Of a DNA stretch of 44,088 nt, positions 1 to 7,386 are shown piece after piece. Both the position numbers and the translations under genes were made by a program. The DNA comes from Pseudomonadales bacterium. GTDB taxonomy: Bacteria; Pseudomonadota; Gammaproteobacteria; Pseudomonadales; Azotimanducaceae. The notes under the pieces were generated by a model. That model was not told the origin of the DNA. It was given only the letters and a program-made list of their open reading frames with translations, and ran no database searches. Every line of letters starts with the position of its first letter. Position 1 is the first letter of the stretch. The stretch covers positions 1 through 44,088 of the forward strand of contig JAKUTH010000019.1 of NCBI GenBank assembly GCA_022448085.1, given 5' to 3'.

Positions 1-190
1 CCGCCGAACCCATGCCATTTTGTAATCCGAACTGCGCGCCGGCTCGAGATACCCAGAATCGACCGTTTTCGGTCTCCGAAACGAAGGGCATTCGATCTTT
101 GAACTGGTCTGCGGCTTCGTTGGTAAATAGCTCCTCGGGGAGCCATGGGAGGTCGATGTGGCAGTCGGCCGAGATGATCTGGTAATTCAT
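1..190 (-). CDS. Amidohydrolase family protein, N-terminal part
   Basis: Only the first 63 codons lie in the window; the gene runs off the left edge. The translation begins MNYQIISADCHIDLPWLPEE. The DxHID-type pattern right after a short beta strand resembles the start of amidohydrolase-2 (TIM-barrel, metal-dependent hydrolase) proteins, where this segment carries the first metal ligands. The start is the ATG at 188-190; it is preceded by GAGGA six bases upstream, a good ribosome binding site. It lies 113 bases downstream of the CMD-family gene on the same strand, so the two may be co-transcribed. The substrate cannot be inferred from so short a piece. Confidence 0.7.
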   Translation of the reverse strand, partial: MNYQIISADCHIDLPWLPEELFTNEAADQFKDRMPFVSETENGRFWVSRAGAQFGLQNGMGSA

Positions 191-303
191 GTTTGTTCCT
201 CAAAACCAAGACTACCGCAGTTCTGTTCAAAATCGACACCCGGTTCCGAAGACCTTTCGGACAAACGCTTCCCGGGGACTGAGAAGATTCGTTGTGTTTG
301 TAT

Positions 304-873
304 TTAAGCTTGTGGGCCGGATCCTGTGGGTGGCCAAGAACGGATTCCGTCCTCGAGCGGGACATTCAGACTTCGTAGTAGCTGGGCGAATAGCATCCAG
401 TTACCAATGGCAATGACGAGTTCGATTTGCTCTGCTGCAGTCTTCAGGTGAACTTTAATCGAATCCCACGTGTTGGGTTGGATGAAACCAACGTCGAGGC
501 AATCGTCAGTCGCCTGCAAGACTGCTCGGTCTGTGGCGGATAAATGGGACGCACTGTTCCAGTTTTGAACAGCTAAAAGATCTGCCTGTGGAATGTCGAG
601 TCCGCGAGCGACTCGCCAGTGTTGAGTCCATTCGTAATCCGATCCTCGAACCCAAGCGATTCGCATTATCAGTAATTCGCGTAACCGAGGATCTAGAACG
701 TTGTCTTCAAAAAGTAGGCTGGTAAGGGTGTTCGCAATTTCCCGAGCCAGTGACGGTTGATTAAGGAGGATACGGAATACGCTCAGTTCCGCGAAGCGTT
801 CCTGCATCTGTTGCTCTCCGGCACGGCGTTCGGCCTCTTCTTTGGGTAACATCGGAACGGATGGTTTCTGCAT
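304..873 (-). CDS. Carboxymuconolactone decarboxylase (CMD) family protein
   Basis: A 189-residue protein with the core CMD/AhpD-like segment at about residues 62-92 (RELLIMRIAWVRGSDYEW followed by TQHWRVAR). It has the E81-W-x-x-H85 pattern typical of the family. It lacks the CxxC redox pair of true AhpD peroxidases, so a peroxidase role is unlikely; the known families without CxxC include gamma-carboxymuconolactone decarboxylase and many proteins of unknown function. All-helical and cytoplasmic, with no signal peptide. The gene is divergent from the alpha/beta hydrolase at 926 and upstream of the amidohydrolase on the same strand. Such CMD, amidohydrolase and hydrolase groupings are common in catabolic loci. 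The exact reaction is unknown. Confidence 0.8.
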   Translation of the reverse strand: MQKPSVPMLPKEEAERRAGEQQMQERFAELSVFRILLNQPSLAREIANTLTSLLFEDNVLDPRLRELLIMRIAWVRGSDYEWTQHWRVARGLDIPQADLLAVQNWNSASHLSATDRAVLQATDDCLDVGFIQPNTWDSIKVHLKTAAEQIELVIAIGNWMLFAQLLRSLNVPLEDGIRSWPPTGSGPQA

Positions 874-925
874 GTCGTTTTCTCGTCGGCTTGTGGCGTC
901 AGTGTATCGGTTTGGGAGGAATCGG

Positions 926-1756
926 ATGACGGAAGTTATCGATGAATTGATTGAACTGAGAGGGTTACGATTTCACTACCGAGATTGGGCGTCGCAGCAA
1001 GCCAGCGCACGAGATTTGGTGTTGCTACACGGGTACACGGGCCACTGTCGTTCGTGGGACGCGTTTGCAGAAGTCATGTCAAAACAATACCGGGTACTCG
1101 CGCTGGATCAACGTGGTCACGGTGAAACTGCATGGGCACCAGCTGATCAATACTGGACGCTGGAGATGGTCGCCGATCTAGAAGCGTTCGTCTCAGCCCT
1201 TGAACTTGAGGAATTTGTTTTATTGGGGCTGTCCATGGGTGGGTTGGTTGCTATCGCGTATGCCGGTAAACAGCCGGTTCAACTCGAGCGTTTAGTCATC
1301 GTCGATATCGCGCCCGAGATCGCCTCGGAAGGAATTCGAAATATCCAACAGAGTGTGGCACGGAGCGACGTTTTCGATTCTCCGGAAGACGCCTTTCAAA
1401 GGGCTCGTGCCGATAACCCTGTTCCACCAGAGGGCCATCACTATGATCGGGTCAGGGCCTCCTTAATGAGAACGGATCAAGGCAATTGGACCTACCGATA
1501 CGACCGCGCATTGCGCGATCCGAGGAATCAAAGGTTGCGACTTGGGGTTGAAGAGGGGTGGGAATCGGTTGCCGCGTTTAACGTACCGACGTTATTGATC
1601 CGAGGTGAGAATAGCCCCTTATTGTCCGGGGAAGTGGCGGATAAATTCGTGTCCATCGCCAATGATTGCAGGCTCGTAGAAGTTCCTGGTTCGGGACATC
1701 CAGTACCGCTCGATAAACCCGAGGGCTTTTTAGATGCGGTTCACACCTTTCTCTAA
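926..1756 (+). CDS. Alpha/beta hydrolase
   Basis: A 276-residue alpha/beta-hydrolase-fold enzyme. The oxyanion motif HGYTGH is at residues 35-40 and the nucleophile elbow GLSMG has Ser103. The catalytic His is His258 in GSGHPVP; the acid is not certain (Asp127 after beta-6, or a residue near GENSPLLS). The reading frame is open from 842, but the ATG at 926 is preceded by GGGAGGA five bases upstream and gives the normal family N-terminus, so I place the start there. The 3' end overlaps the lipoprotein gene by 23 bases, which suggests co-transcription. It is probably an esterase or C-C bond hydrolase; the substrate is unknown. Confidence 0.88.
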   Translation: MTEVIDELIELRGLRFHYRDWASQQASARDLVLLHGYTGHCRSWDAFAEVMSKQYRVLALDQRGHGETAWAPADQYWTLEMVADLEAFVSALELEEFVLLGLSMGGLVAIAYAGKQPVQLERLVIVDIAPEIASEGIRNIQQSVARSDVFDSPEDAFQRARADNPVPPEGHHYDRVRASLMRTDQGNWTYRYDRALRDPRNQRLRLGVEEGWESVAAFNVPTLLIRGENSPLLSGEVADKFVSIANDCRLVEVPGSGHPVPLDKPEGFLDAVHTFL

Positions 1757-2333
1757 CGCACAGGTAAAACGATCGTTAATGGTTGCGTTGATATTGGCGC
1801 TCGTTGCTGCGTGCGAGTCTTTATCACCGATGATCCCCATTGGATTCGATCTAACAGGAGAGTGGTTGCTTGATGCGAACGCAAGCGACTCTGCTCCGGA
1901 TACGAGGGCTATTCGTCGTGCGGAAGATTTGGATATCGCTCGGGGAAAACAGAAGAACGTAAATGCGTCGGCCGCTTTTGTGGTCCAGGATTTCCCGGTT
2001 GTTGCGGCTGAACGACTGGTGATTGAACAGAACGACGATTCACTGGGTGTTCGTTATTCGAACGGTTCCTATCGGGACGTTACTTGGGGCAGAACGCAAC
2101 GGAACTTCTGGCAAATCGAAGCAGGTTGGAGCAATGGTGTATTGGTCATCCTATCGCGACGAGACGATATCACTGGTCGTGAGGAGATGAAGCTCGAGGC
2201 CGGTGGCTCGCGGCTACTGGTGACGGTCGATGTGAAGACCGAGGGACGAGACGTGAGGTTACAACGGGTATATGTGCGTGGGAGTGGCCCTCACGCATTG
2301 ATGCGTTCGATACGGCCTTCCGGCATGTGCTAA
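1734..2333 (+). CDS. Putative lipoprotein with lipocalin-like repeat of beta strands
   Basis: A 199-residue protein with a basic N-terminus, a hydrophobic stretch and a lipobox (LVAAC, Cys27), so probably lipidated and anchored in the envelope. The mature part is rich in predicted beta strands and begins with a LTGEWLLDANASDS segment, followed by strands ending in aromatic or charged residues. This resembles a lipocalin-like or small periplasmic beta-barrel domain of unknown function. The ATG lies inside the end of the alpha/beta hydrolase gene in another reading frame, indicating translational coupling. Its 3' end faces the CaiB-family gene, with 29 bases between the stops; these contain a weak GCCC/GGGC stem. 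No ligand or partner can be named. Confidence 0.75.
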   Translation: MRFTPFSNAQVKRSLMVALILALVAACESLSPMIPIGFDLTGEWLLDANASDSAPDTRAIRRAEDLDIARGKQKNVNASAAFVVQDFPVVAAERLVIEQNDDSLGVRYSNGSYRDVTWGRTQRNFWQIEAGWSNGVLVILSRRDDITGREEMKLEAGGSRLLVTVDVKTEGRDVRLQRVYVRGSGPHALMRSIRPSGMC

Positions 2334-2362
2334 CCGAATGCCAAAAGCCCTTGCGGTGGGCG

Positions 2363-3550
2363 TTAGCGAATGATCCGGTGTCGACGCAGATCATCCAGTT
2401 CTTCGCTCGTAAGCGCCAAGAGATCCCGTAAAACCTCTCGCGTATCGGCGCCAAGTTGAGGCGGCGGTTTCGGTGGCGACAATTCGTGGTAATCGAACTT
2501 AAAGGGGCTGCCTAGAACTTCTTGAATTCGATCACCCTGATCGATGGTCCAGAGCATGTTTCGTTCACGGGTCTCATCGGCCCTGAGCGCATTATCGAGG
2601 GAACGGACCTTACCGGCTGGTAGGTGCCGTAGACGTTCCAACCAGAAATCAGCGGGTTCGTTCTTGAACGCGCCCTCGATGATTTCTTTCAGTTCGTCGC
2701 GATGTAAACGTCGATCGGAAGGTGTCTTGAAACGATCATCGATGGCTAGGTCTGGTCGTTCAATAACGTCTTCACAAAAACGTCGGAACAACCGGTCGCT
2801 TCCAACGGCCATGTAAAGCGGTTCAGTTTTGGTTTGAAACAGATCGACGGGCGTTGCTTGCATGTGACTGTTGCCGGTTTTCGGAGGTAGATCGCCCGAC
2901 GTTAGGTAGCCGAGCGCCGCGTTGTTCAAGGCTCCGATGGCGGTGTCGTAGAGCGCGAGGTCGATAAAATCGCCTCGGCCATGGGACGTGCGAGCGTATA
3001 GTGCTACCGATATTGCCGAAAGCGCTTGAACGGCGGTCAGGGTATCGATAATTGATAGAGGATGGCGCAAAGGGGGCCCGTTCTCGAACCCCGTCATCGC
3101 CATCATGCCCGACTCAGCTTGCAGGACCGGATCTAATCCGGGCCGGTCCGACATCGACCCCGATGCTCCATAAGCACTAATCGAAACATAGATCAGCGCT
3201 GGGTTTTCGGATCGGACGATCGATTCGTTGAGGCCGAATTTCGTCATGACACCGGGTCGAAAGTTTTCGACGAGAACGTCACAATGTTTGGCGAGGTCGC
3301 GAGCGAGCGATTGGCCCCGATTCGTTTTAAGGTCGATGGCCACACTCTTTTTGCTTCGGTTAAACGCCGTGAAAAAAGAGCTTATGCCTGGCTGGCCGGT
3401 TGAGTCCAAGCCCCGCACCTCGTCTCCTGTAATCGGATTTTCAATCTTAATGACCTCAGCGCCAAGATCGGCGAGATGTTGTGTAGCGAGGGGACCCGCA
3501 ATGATGCGGGAAAAATCAAGTACACGAATTCCAGAGAGCGGTATCGACAC
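2363..3550 (-). CDS. CaiB/BaiF family CoA-transferase
   Basis: A 395-residue class III CoA-transferase, normal in length for the family. It shows the N-terminal RIIAGPLATQHLADLGAEVI block (residues 15-34), the VENFRPG block (94-100), and an Asp at position 169 (LSIIDT). That Asp matches by position and context the catalytic Asp169 of formyl-CoA transferase, which forms the aspartyl-CoA thioester. The enzyme would move CoA between two carboxylic acids in the cytoplasm, or in some relatives racemise 2-methylacyl-CoAs. The start codon is GTG at 3548-3550 with only a weak ribosome site. It is transcribed away from the PhyH gene at 3791, so it may activate a substrate handled by neighbouring acyl-CoA enzymes; the acid is unknown. 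Confidence 0.93.
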   Translation of the reverse strand: MSIPLSGIRVLDFSRIIAGPLATQHLADLGAEVIKIENPITGDEVRGLDSTGQPGISSFFTAFNRSKKSVAIDLKTNRGQSLARDLAKHCDVLVENFRPGVMTKFGLNESIVRSENPALIYVSISAYGASGSMSDRPGLDPVLQAESGMMAMTGFENGPPLRHPLSIIDTLTAVQALSAISVALYARTSHGRGDFIDLALYDTAIGALNNAALGYLTSGDLPPKTGNSHMQATPVDLFQTKTEPLYMAVGSDRLFRRFCEDVIERPDLAIDDRFKTPSDRRLHRDELKEIIEGAFKNEPADFWLERLRHLPAGKVRSLDNALRADETRERNMLWTIDQGDRIQEVLGSPFKFDYHELSPPKPPPQLGADTREVLRDLLALTSEELDDLRRHRIIR

Positions 3551-3612
3551 AATTAACCCATTCAGCGAACCTTTAGTCAGTGTAGCGCGGTTTCGAGGCG
3601 AGTCGACGCGGC

Positions 3613-3648
3613 GACATTAGTTGTCGGGTTAATTACCCCGCCAATGTC
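3613..3648. promoter_or_regulatory. Imperfect inverted repeat in divergent intergenic region
   Basis: The 240 bases between the divergent CaiB-family gene and the PhyH gene contain GACATT (3613-3618) and AATGTC (3643-3648). An inner CGGG/CCCG pair flanks TTAATTA. It could be an operator or cruciform serving both genes. It is weak evidence: the two arm pairs are short and offset, and no convincing -35/-10 boxes were found. Confidence 0.25.
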
Positions 3649-3790
3649 ATCAACGCTTGGTCACCGCGGAGTCCGAGTTGCGAGATGTACGAGGGGATTG
3701 TTTTTCGAAATCAGCGATACTTAGTACGACTGGAGGCCGAAAACTAAGGGTCGGCACGCCCTGAATAACGACACGAACAGGAGGCGCAAC

Positions 3791-4645
3791 ATGCTGAAAC
3801 GGGTACGGCCGGGTGGCTATTTGGTGGTTCGCGAAGATCCGGTGCCGGAAGCCGCGGTTCAATTAGAGCGAGATGGTTACGCGATTATTCGAACCGCGTT
3901 TACGGCGGATGAGATTGCTGCTGCCAAAGCCGAGATCGAGTCGGTCTATGAGCAACTACCGCCGGACGGTCGAGGGGGGAATAAACGGGGCGGTATCGAA
4001 GACGACTTTCGCTACGAAATGTTCAATCGTAGCGGACTGTGTCAACAACTCGTCGGGCGAAGAGAAATCCTTGATGTCATTGACCCGTTACTTGGGGAAG
4101 ACGCCCACATCATCGCCAATACGTGTTGGAGAAATCCTGCCCAGACCGAACATCGTCACGGCGGTGGCGCATGGCACATTGATGCCGGGCCACATATTCC
4201 ACTGGGTCCCGACCAAAGTTGGCCTGAACACATTCCACATCCGGTGTTTGCCATCGGAGTGCATATCTTTTTGATGGATTGTCCCCTGGCCTGCGGTCCC
4301 ACGGGGGTTATTCCGGGTAGTCACCACTCGGGTCTGTTCCCGCCGGTCGAACGTTTACACGATGTAGACCTCGAATGGCAGGGAGAAGGGGTAACCGCCT
4401 TAACCGCGTTTACAGGTGACGTTGCGTTATTCGTTTCAGACGTATGGCACCGACGACTGCCGACGTCCGACGAGGATAAAGGTCGGTTTTTCTTACAAAT
4501 ACACTACGCCAGACGCGATATCGCGCAGCGAATCAAACCGACCTCGATCGTCAACCACTTACAGCCGGAATCTATCGAACGGATCACATCGGATCGCGAA
4601 CGTCACCTCCTTGGACTGCACCATATGGGTTTCTACGATGGTTGA
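3791..4645 (+). CDS. Phytanoyl-CoA dioxygenase (PhyH) family protein
   Basis: A 284-residue Fe(II)/2-oxoglutarate-dependent dioxygenase. The 2-His-1-carboxylate facial triad is visible: His129-x-Asp131 in AWHIDAGPH and His220 in DVWHRRLP. Arg232 (KGRFFLQ) is the likely 2-oxoglutarate anchor, and the GPTGVIPGSHHSG block is typical of the family. The start ATG has a perfect AGGAGG site six bases upstream. The gene stands alone between divergent CaiB and downstream GST genes. PhyH proteins hydroxylate acyl-CoAs, natural products or other small molecules, so the substrate cannot be stated. A second, clearly different PhyH gene is at 33997-34755. Confidence 0.92.
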   Translation: MLKRVRPGGYLVVREDPVPEAAVQLERDGYAIIRTAFTADEIAAAKAEIESVYEQLPPDGRGGNKRGGIEDDFRYEMFNRSGLCQQLVGRREILDVIDPLLGEDAHIIANTCWRNPAQTEHRHGGGAWHIDAGPHIPLGPDQSWPEHIPHPVFAIGVHIFLMDCPLACGPTGVIPGSHHSGLFPPVERLHDVDLEWQGEGVTALTAFTGDVALFVSDVWHRRLPTSDEDKGRFFLQIHYARRDIAQRIKPTSIVNHLQPESIERITSDRERHLLGLHHMGFYDG

Positions 4646-4793
4646 GTCCGTTTTTTCGGTGCAACGAGCACGTATATGGAGTCTGGAATATCGGCTAAGC
4701 ACCGATCGGAATTCTAAAACTTGACTGCCGGGCTCGTCGGTTTCGATTTGGTCGGTTAAAGTGAAGCAACCCAGTGGATCAACGGGAATGCAG

Positions 4794-5558
4794 ATGATTG
4801 ACGTACATTACTGGCCAACGCCGAACGGCTGGAAAGCCACAATCATGCTTGAAGAATGCGGAATGGACTACAACATCGTGCCGGTCGATATTGGAGGTGG
4901 TGATCAGTTCAGTCCGGAGTTCTTGCGGATCAGCCCTAATAATCGGATGCCAGCTATCGTTGATCACGAACCGGCGGACGGTGGTGATCCCGTGACGATA
5001 TTCGAATCGGGTGCAATTCTTGAGTATCTAGCCGACAAGAGCGGCATGTTTCTTCCGTCTACGCCGCGCGAAAGAGCGCGGGTGATGCAGTGGGTCCACT
5101 GGCAAATGGCGAATCTGGGTCCCATGATGGGTAATGCCAACCACTTCAAGAACTATGGCCGTAACATTGCCGACGATCCAAAGCAGCTTGAGTATGGGAT
5201 TAAACGTTTCGTCGGCGAGGTAGATCGATTATCGGGCGTTATGGATGCGCAACTCTCGGTTAACGACTATCTGGCAGGACCCGAGTACACCATTGCCGAC
5301 ATTATTACGTGGCCTTGGGCCATGTTGATCGGACGCATGATCGACGAAACGATGTGGGAAACGTTCCCGAATCTGAAACGATGGGTGGATTCCGTTCGGG
5401 AACGCCCGGCCGTTGAGACCGGCTATCGAGTGGGTCGCGATTTGGGTAGACGTGAATTGTCGGAAGAAGAAGAGAAACAACGCCGCGAACTACTCTTCAA
5501 TCAGACCAACGAGAAAGTCCGTCATGCGCGTGAAGAAGCTGCGAAGGCGACCCCATGA
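4794..5558 (+). CDS. Glutathione S-transferase, YghU/Ure2p-like
   Basis: A 254-residue GST. The N-terminal thioredoxin-fold half begins MIDVHYWPTPNGWKATIMLE. The TPNG turn with Asn11 and the ESGAILEYLA block (71-80) match the Nu-class (YghU/YfcG, Ure2p-like) enzymes, which bind glutathione or its disulfide and often act as disulfide-bond reductases. A helical C-terminal half follows, with a very charged tail from about residue 220. The frame is open to a GTG at 4761, but GGGA six bases before ATG 4794 and the family N-terminus favour 4794. The stop overlaps the next ATG (ATGA), so it is translationally coupled to the isomerase gene. It could conjugate or reduce an intermediate; cellular role unknown. 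Confidence 0.9.
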   Translation: MIDVHYWPTPNGWKATIMLEECGMDYNIVPVDIGGGDQFSPEFLRISPNNRMPAIVDHEPADGGDPVTIFESGAILEYLADKSGMFLPSTPRERARVMQWVHWQMANLGPMMGNANHFKNYGRNIADDPKQLEYGIKRFVGEVDRLSGVMDAQLSVNDYLAGPEYTIADIITWPWAMLIGRMIDETMWETFPNLKRWVDSVRERPAVETGYRVGRDLGRRELSEEEEKQRRELLFNQTNEKVRHAREEAAKATP

Positions 5559-6304
5559 CGGATGCTCCGATTCAGCTCGAGCGCGAGGGCGATGTCTTTA
5601 TTGTGTCGATGACGGCTGACGAAAACCGATGGAATACGACGTTCGTTCGCGCCTTTAACGCGGCGCTCGATGAGATTGAGATGTCTACGGATCCGGTCGC
5701 TATGATCACTGCTTCTGTGGATGAAAAGTTTTTTTCGAATGGATTAGATCTCGAATGGATGGCGGCACAGGGCGAACATCCTGGCGGAGATCGGGACGCC
5801 TTTGGTAGAGAATACATGGCACTCTGTGCCCGCTTGATAACCTATCCCATCCCCACCGTGGCAGCCGTGAATGGTCATGCCTTTGGCGCTGGTTTCATGA
5901 TCGCGCTGTGCCATGACTTGCGGATTATGCGAGAAGATCGAGGCTACTTATGCGCTAACGAAGTCGAAATCGGCATGACGATACCGGAGCCCGAGTTGGC
6001 ACTCTTTCGACACAAGATTCCGATGGGCGCCTTTCATGAAACGGTTGTACTTGCACGTCGCTGGACGGGCCCGGCAGCCAAGGACGCGGGTTTCGTGCAC
6101 GCGACCACGAGCTTGGAGAACGTGCGCCCGGTCGCGTTGCAGACCGCTGAAAGGCAACTTGGTGTGGCGAAAAATCGCGAAGTATTAGGGTGGATGAAGG
6201 AACGTTTATACGGTGAACGCGCTGCCATCAACGAATCCCATGGCGCCGCCCATATGCTTCGAAACCCGGCTGAATTTTCGAGGGTCCGGCGTACGGAGCG
6301 ATAG
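5555..6304 (+). CDS. Enoyl-CoA hydratase/isomerase family, delta3-delta2-enoyl-CoA isomerase-like
   Basis: A 249-residue crotonase-fold protein. The oxyanion-hole segments are FFSNGLDLEWM (about 59-69) and AVNGHAFGAGFMIALCHDLR (104-123). The position of the first hydratase Glu is occupied by a non-acidic residue, while a single Glu136 sits in CANEVEIGMTIP. One catalytic Glu in an NE-x-x-(I/L)G context is characteristic of delta3,delta2-enoyl-CoA isomerases, and the HDLRIM and DRGYL segments resemble plant ECI proteins. It would shift double bonds of 3-enoyl-CoAs during oxidation of unsaturated acyl chains. The gene overlaps the GST gene by four bases, so the two are coupled. Confidence 0.87.
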   Translation: MTDAPIQLEREGDVFIVSMTADENRWNTTFVRAFNAALDEIEMSTDPVAMITASVDEKFFSNGLDLEWMAAQGEHPGGDRDAFGREYMALCARLITYPIPTVAAVNGHAFGAGFMIALCHDLRIMREDRGYLCANEVEIGMTIPEPELALFRHKIPMGAFHETVVLARRWTGPAAKDAGFVHATTSLENVRPVALQTAERQLGVAKNREVLGWMKERLYGERAAINESHGAAHMLRNPAEFSRVRRTER

Positions 6305-6337
6305 TTGCGATTTCGCGATGGAACTCGCTTCTTTTTG

Positions 6338-6631
6338 ATGCATAAAGCGTATCGGCAACAAACGTTTGTAGCTCCGTCCGGTGACACGGAAATTCTGTTG
6401 GTGCGACACGGTGAATCGAGGGTGGCAACGGATGAACGCTCGTCCCCTTTGGTGAATGGTCATGTAGATCCAGAACTCCAAGCCGTGGGGCGTGAGCAGG
6501 CCGATGCTGTCGGTGTCGCGCGATATGAAGAAGGGGTTCTCTCATGCTGGTATGCGAGTTATTTAGCCGATCGTTGTTGCCCCACCATCACAGGGAAGGG
6601 TAACCCCGGTCAGGTAGGATCCAGCGCGTGA
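6338..6631 (+). pseudogene. Histidine phosphatase (phosphoglycerate mutase-like) remnant
   Basis: The translation contains TEILLVRHGESR followed by LVNGHVDPELQAVGREQAD, the unmistakable start of a histidine phosphatase (RHG motif with the catalytic His, then the GHxDPxL block). Homology fades around base 6560, where the frame enters the 3' end of the convergent SDR gene. The second catalytic His and the rest of the roughly 200-residue domain are absent. The open frame can be read from a TTG at 6305, and the ATG at 6338 has no ribosome site. I read it as the leftover 5' third of a gene destroyed by a deletion that brought the SDR gene next to it. It could still yield a short peptide, but not an active phosphatase. 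Confidence 0.7.
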
Positions 6632-7354
6632 TGAGAGAAATATAGTAAGACCGGACACGTCCTCCATAGATCCCCAGCGCTTCATTGGGAAACTTTCCCG
6701 GACCTGGATTTCCATTTCTTCCGTCGCATAAAGTGGTGCGGTCATTTTTGATTTGAAGGGTCCTGGGGCGATCGCATTGACGTTGATATGGTCGTCCATG
6801 AGATCTCGCGCCATTTGCGCAGTTAATTGACCTAAGCCGGCTTTGGCTGCGACGTATGAATAGTTTCGTAGTCCACCCGGTTTCAGTCCGTTCACAGAGG
6901 TGACGTTGATGATGGAGCTTCGCTGATCCGGCGTCGCGGCGGCGCGAAGTTGCGGCAGTAGCGCTTGGGTGAGAAAGAATGGGCTCTTAACATCCAAATC
7001 CATGACTCGATCCCAGGCCTTTTCGGTGAATTCGTCGATATCTAAGCTCCACGTTAACCCGGCGTTGTTGACCAGGACATGAAGTTTGTCTTCCGACGCT
7101 TGGAGTATCCCGGCAAGTTCCCTACAGCCTGCGATAGTTGAAATATCACAGGGGATCGCAACGCAAGCACCGAGTTTTGAGAGTTGCGCCTCAGCCTCTC
7201 GGCAAGCGTCTTCCTTGCGCGAGGAGACATAGACCCGAGCACCGCAGCGAACCAAGCCCTCAGCAATCATTAAGCCGATCCCCCGGGTACCACCGGTGAC
7301 TAGGACGACCTTGTCTCGCACCCCGAAGAGATGTTCATAAAATGTTGTACTCAT
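6563..7354 (-). CDS. SDR family oxidoreductase
   Basis: A 263-residue classical short-chain dehydrogenase/reductase. It has the TGGTRGIG cofactor motif (20-27), NNAG (96-99), catalytic Ser153, and Tyr167-x-x-x-Lys171 in YSYVAAK. The C-terminus YLTGVTLPCDGG is standard. SSRKEDA after the second strand places an Arg where NADP(H) is usually bound, so an NADP-dependent 3-oxoacyl or alcohol reductase is likely. It is the last gene of a minus-strand run (dienoyl-CoA isomerase, nitroreductase, symporter, SDR) with gaps of only 22-44 bases, so it is probably part of that operon. Its 3' end overlaps the histidine-phosphatase remnant. Confidence 0.92.
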   Translation of the reverse strand: MSTTFYEHLFGVRDKVVLVTGGTRGIGLMIAEGLVRCGARVYVSSRKEDACREAEAQLSKLGACVAIPCDISTIAGCRELAGILQASEDKLHVLVNNAGLTWSLDIDEFTEKAWDRVMDLDVKSPFFLTQALLPQLRAAATPDQRSSIINVTSVNGLKPGGLRNYSYVAAKAGLGQLTAQMARDLMDDHINVNAIAPGPFKSKMTAPLYATEEMEIQVRESFPMKRWGSMEDVSGLTIFLSSRAGSYLTGVTLPCDGGATTIG

Positions 7355-7386
7355 AGCGGGTAGCGTACAACGTTGCGATATAGTTT

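Noticed and set aside
2336-2365. GCCC/GGGC stem between convergent genes as terminator
   Set aside because: Only four pairs and no T-run; kept out of the feature list.
4657-4704. CGGTGC/GCACCG inverted repeat before the GST gene
   Set aside because: Six-base arms with a 36-base spacer are expected by chance in a window this size.
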